Of a stretch of DNA of 64,000 nucleotides, positions 60,550 to 64,000 are shown one piece after another. Under the pieces are notes generated by a model. It was not told the DNA's origin and searched no databases. It saw only the letters and a program-made list of their open reading frames with translations. A program made the translations under genes and the position numbers. This DNA comes from Diogma glabrata (lineage: Eukaryota > Arthropoda > Insecta > Diptera > Cylindrotomidae). The stretch lies in assembly GCA_963693315.1 (NCBI GenBank), contig OY856187.1, positions 114,158,437-114,222,436 on the forward strand, given 5' to 3'. Position 1 is the first letter of the stretch. Each line of letters begins with the position of its first letter.

Positions 60550-62415
60550 GACCTAAAAAAACTCATTCAACTCAATAATTTAAAACAAATAAATATTATT
60601 TATTCACATGCCAATGCATGTTTCCGACTTCGCATAACAGCAAATTCCGTAAAAATCATTAAATCATAATGATCATTGAACTCTTTTCTTTGAAATTATA
60701 AATTGTCTGCCTATTTTATTGCGTCTGTCTGTCAAAACTTAAAAAAATAAACTAAACGAATCGAGAACTAAATTATTGTCTGTATGTATACATGTGCAAA
60801 AATTAATAAAAACAGAAACCGATTAATAAATAAAAACTATATTTTTTGTAAGTATATCGTTATTGCCCTACTTTCTCCCCGCATTCTTTCTCATACTTTA
60901 AATAAAATTTATAAAACAATTTTATATTCTGAACCGACCACAACTACAACAACGATATCATACATGTTCACGATATGATCAATAATAAAAAAAATTTGTT
61001 TTGTAGTCACCAAATCATTTTTGGCTTAAATTTGCCTCTCGCTGTAATAATTTTCGATAAAGCGCGTTTTCGATTGGTGCAAACATTCTACAACTCGCTT
61101 AAGTTAACCCACAAAACTCTTTCACTAATTTTGTTTGACGAAAGAAACATAAGAATGGGAAGAATCTTAACAATGAAGTAAAGCTTAAACTTATGAATGA
61201 TTTCATTTCTCACATACATTACTAAGTTGACGTCATTTACTCGTTTGTATATATTTAATTGTTTTTTGTATTTGATCTATTCAATTTTTCTTACCACATT
61301 CCATCGATATAACTGTAATTTTACTCTGTTTTATGACTTTTAATGTTGAATTCTGTCACTATTTCATTCTTGAAAATATATAAAATTCCATTATAAGTAG
61401 TTATCCGTATGAGTATGTTGTTGTTCATTCCATGAATTTATGATTTTTTTCGTAAATGTTAGAGATTGCAACAAGTAACGAAAATGATAATAATTAAAAA
61501 GCTCACATAACTTTATAACATTCTCTGTCTTCCCAACAAAGTTCTTTGAACTCAACTAATATTCAATGTGCTCTTGCTCAAATAGCTCTATACCATTTGC
61601 AATTACAGTTTTACTATCTTTCAATGATTTGTCTGTCTAGTGCCTTTTACACTGCTGTCTTTCTCGTTTCTTAGGTTTAACACGTTTCCGTATTTGTAAC
61701 TGCCGTGGATGTTGGCTTAGAAAACCGAAGACTAAGTTTTGAAAACTGAGGTACTGTGATTAAAACACTAAAGAATTTTCAGTAATTTTATAAATTGTCA
61801 GTATTATTCTGTCAGATAACATTTACTCTTCACGCCAAGTAACAGTTTGATTTTTTTTCGACAATAAAATTTTATCATACAACTAACTGTGATGTTGTGA
61901 CGCATAGACTTAATCCAACGAATGAATTGATTATATGTACAATGTTTATTGTTTTAATATTAGCGCCCTTGAAATACTTTTAAAAACCACAAGCCCTACA
62001 AATATATATAAACATAGTGTTATTAAAATGAACGTTTATGTCCCTGGTTAAAGAACAAAGTACACATTTATATAATAAATAAAAGATCACGATTATGGAA
62101 ATATTTTAGAAGTATTTAGATATTTTGACCAATAATCCAAAACAAATATTTGTAGATTAACACCTATTATTCATTTAGTGTACAGTGTGGTCCATTTAGC
62201 TCGAAACAATTGATTATTTTATTTTGTGTATTTTTGAGTATCGAAATATCTTGAAAATCAAGACCAACCATGTTGATAGGCGAAACAGAAAAGATAATTC
62301 AAAGGGTCAAGACAATCGTGACAAAGGTCGATAGAGTCCAAAACGTTGAATACAACCAAAACTAGTGCTGACTTCTGTTCGTAGAATTCTATTACTTCAA
62401 AATATCTATTTGCAT
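60550..62415. other. AT-rich intergenic DNA
   Basis: Short frames at 60784-60978 and 60975-61181 have no recognisable family. No repeats shared with the rest of the window were noticed. Confidence 0.45.
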
Positions 62416-62676
62416 TACCAGGAAGAAAAGTGCCACTTTTCTTCCAGTAGGATGTAGGTTACTGTAAACATCTAAGGGATGAATAGGCACTTTATTCCCG
62501 TGAAATGCATATGATTTTGCCTTCTATAACATATTTCTATAACCCTATAACATATTTAAAATGATAGGGAGGGAAATATTTTCATTCTACCATAACATAT
62601 TTAATATGAGAGGGAGGAAAGGTACTTAGGGAGAAAAAGTACCCTAGGGAGAAAAATATGACTTTCCTACCTGGTA
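62416..62676. mobile_element. MITE-like element with TACCAGG termini
   Basis: TACCAGGAAGAAAAGT at 62416 is mirrored by ACTTTCCTACCTGGTA ending at 62676 (261 bp). Right inside the left end is a perfect 12-bp hairpin GGAAGAAAAGTG/CACTTTTCTTCC with a 1-base loop (62421-62445). The interior has CATAACATATTTAA(A/T)ATGA repeated, and purine-rich AGGGAGAAAAAGTACC words. Confidence 0.65.
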
Positions 62677-63002
62677 TCAGGGGGGAAAGTGAGTACTTTC
62701 TATAGGGGTAGAAGGAAATTTTTTTTTTAATTAGAACTAACCAGTCTGGCCATTCAGATTTTAGTTCTTTTAAGTTTATTCAATTAATAGTATTATTAGG
62801 GAGTTAGGAAGATTAGGAAGATTAAACAATGACAAATAAACTCTGAACGCTTCTGAATTATAAACAAAATCGATTAATAAAAGCCGCATAGGATACCGTT
62901 TTACAGCAATTTTGTGACGTCACTCAGCGAAATATTTCTCGATACAACCGCTCTAATAGACTTAGAAATTGCTTGTACAAAAGAAACTGTCCAATTAATT
63001 GT

Positions 63003-63180
63003 CCAAGGTCCCTGATAATTCGAAATAAGTTTTTGCAAAAACTTTGAAAATAAGTATATTGGCCGTATGTCGAGGACTATTATCAATGCTACTTGCTTGA
63101 GGAATTTTCCAAAAGATAATGAGGATTTATCATTGGTCGAAAGATTTTTGTTTAAAATTTTTTTTTCAGAACACACGAAC
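63003..63180. mobile_element. Hairpin repeat family H, copy 2
   Basis: TGATAATTCGAAATAAGTTTTTG, AAGTATATTG, ACTATTATCAATGCTACTTGCTTGAGGAATTTT and GATTTATCA follow the order seen at 37871-38003. Weaker similarity continues at 63590-63645 versus 38205-38260 (TTAGAG.ATTTCATTGG), so the original repeat was longer than the hairpin. The 93-codon frame on minus here is a by-product. Confidence 0.7.
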
Positions 63181-63667
63181 AAAATATATTCAATTTTGTT
63201 CTAGAATAAAATAACCAAAAAATTTATGCGTTACATACACCAAAAAATATTTTTAATTTTTTCAAAAACAGAAATTCTCGTGCGAAAATATTCATTGCAC
63301 GGGAAAAACTAAATGTTAAACATCAAAATATTTGTAAAAAAAAGTTATTGCCATCCTAACTAAATGATTAAAACGTTTAAAAAATTGAATTATGTAAATT
63401 ATGTAGTTAAAACGTTAAACAGATGTAACTAGAACTAAAAAAAGTTAAAAAAAACAATGAAGATTATTTGATTAAAGTTATTTTACAAATTCATAAAATA
63501 AAAAACCTTAGAACCATTTGATAATTGCCCTGGGGAAACTCAGTCAGCTAAAATTGCAATGCCGTTTGTTCAATTCAAAAAAGTCAACACATTTTAGAGT
63601 ATTTCATTGGAATAAATTCAAATAAAAATAAAGAAAATCATTTTGACCAAAATTACCCGCTAATTTA

Positions 63668-63999
63668 TCAAAGCTTACGTTTTTCGTCAAATGGTTTTAG
63701 CGAAATATATTTTAATCTGTGTGTTTCTTCAGGCGTTTGAACTTTGTATAAAAGAGTACAAAGCAAAAAGCACTGTTTCAAGATTTCGTTTGATTTTTTC
63801 TTAGTATTGTTTTGCCCGTAATGAGCAATTTCTGGTGCTAGTTTTGCCCCACGATTTGTAACAACTGAAGTGCAAAAATACCAATGTGAATATTTAAGGT
63901 AGCCCATAACAAGCCCATTAAAAAGGTACGTTAGTACCCCAGAGAGCATAAACGCCTTAATAAGATTCAACATATAAGCTCCTATGATTTGATTTAGAT
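63668..63999 (-). CDS. Hypothetical protein, open to window edge
   Basis: A minus-strand frame with a stop at 63668-63670 stays open for at least 110 codons to the window edge. From the methionine at 63973 it starts MLNLIKAFMLSGVLTYLFNG, a hydrophobic stretch that could be a signal or membrane segment, followed by a polar part with TNRGAKLAPEIAHYGQNN and a basic end (KPFDEKRKL). Composition is more protein-like than other frames in the window. No family recognised; it could be a terminal exon or a first exon. Confidence 0.3.
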   Translation of the reverse strand, partial: LNQIIGAYMLNLIKAFMLSGVLTYLFNGLVMGYLKYSHWYFCTSVVTNRGAKLAPEIAHYGQNNTKKKSNEILKQCFLLCTLLYKVQTPEETHRLKYISLKPFDEKRKL

Positions 64000-64000
64000 T

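Noticed and set aside
62901..63182. 93-codon minus-strand frame
   Set aside because: It coincides with the hairpin repeat whose other copy at 37.9 kb has no such frame.

Overview
The window looks like gene-poor, strongly AT-rich DNA from an animal, most likely an insect and possibly a fly. The reasons are the density of CR1/jockey-type LINE, Ty3/gypsy, hAT, Helitron-like and MITE-like sequences, the lack of any bacterial-style gene packing, and one recognisable metazoan gene fragment. There is one assembly gap of 200 N (1296-1495). Species is inferred only; nothing in the sequence fixes it.

The one host gene recognised with good support is a SPRING (SREBP-regulating gene product, C12orf49-like) N-terminal half at 23633-23969 on +. 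It carries one internal frame change, so it is either an exon with an assembly error or a pseudogene. Weaker coding-like stretches of unknown function lie at 14468-14864 (+), 30080-30880 (-), 46566-46814 (-), 60098-60549 (-) and 63668-63999 (-, open to the window edge).

The rest is mostly transposon-derived. 0-1.3 kb: two LINE reverse transcriptase remnants on opposite strands. 4.7-9.8 kb: a nested inverted-repeat structure with two pairs of arms around a minisatellite-cored element, called family M here. 13.7-14.5 kb: a 5'-truncated LINE with a poly(A) tail. 15.0-16.2 kb: a long-period tandem repeat with CCGGAAGT motifs. 16.3-18.5 kb: a second large inverted-repeat element. 18.7-20.4 kb: a decayed Ty3/gypsy pol. 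20.8-22.6 kb: another family M copy. 22.7-23.4 kb: direct repeats around a tRNA-like insert. 26-28 kb: MITE-like repeats and a family M fragment. 28.2-32.1 kb: a 0.55-kb palindrome next to a Foldback-like element, whose arms are inverted arrays of a ~131-bp repeat around a 1.5-kb core with protein-like sequence. 35.2 kb: a 436-bp TIR MITE. 37.9-48.1 kb: several small hairpin elements, a Helitron 3' end and another gypsy relic. 52.05-52.71 kb: a 658-bp solo LTR with a target duplication. 54.8-59.2 kb: a nest containing tRNA-like repeats in inverted orientation, a MITE, and a 1,441-bp hAT element with perfect 8-bp target duplications inserted in a family M copy.

No operon-like gene cooperation exists here. 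The main interest is the concentration of large fold-back structures, above all the 29-32 kb element and family M, and the nesting that lets insertion order be read. All repeat relations were found by eye; identities and exact ends need alignment.
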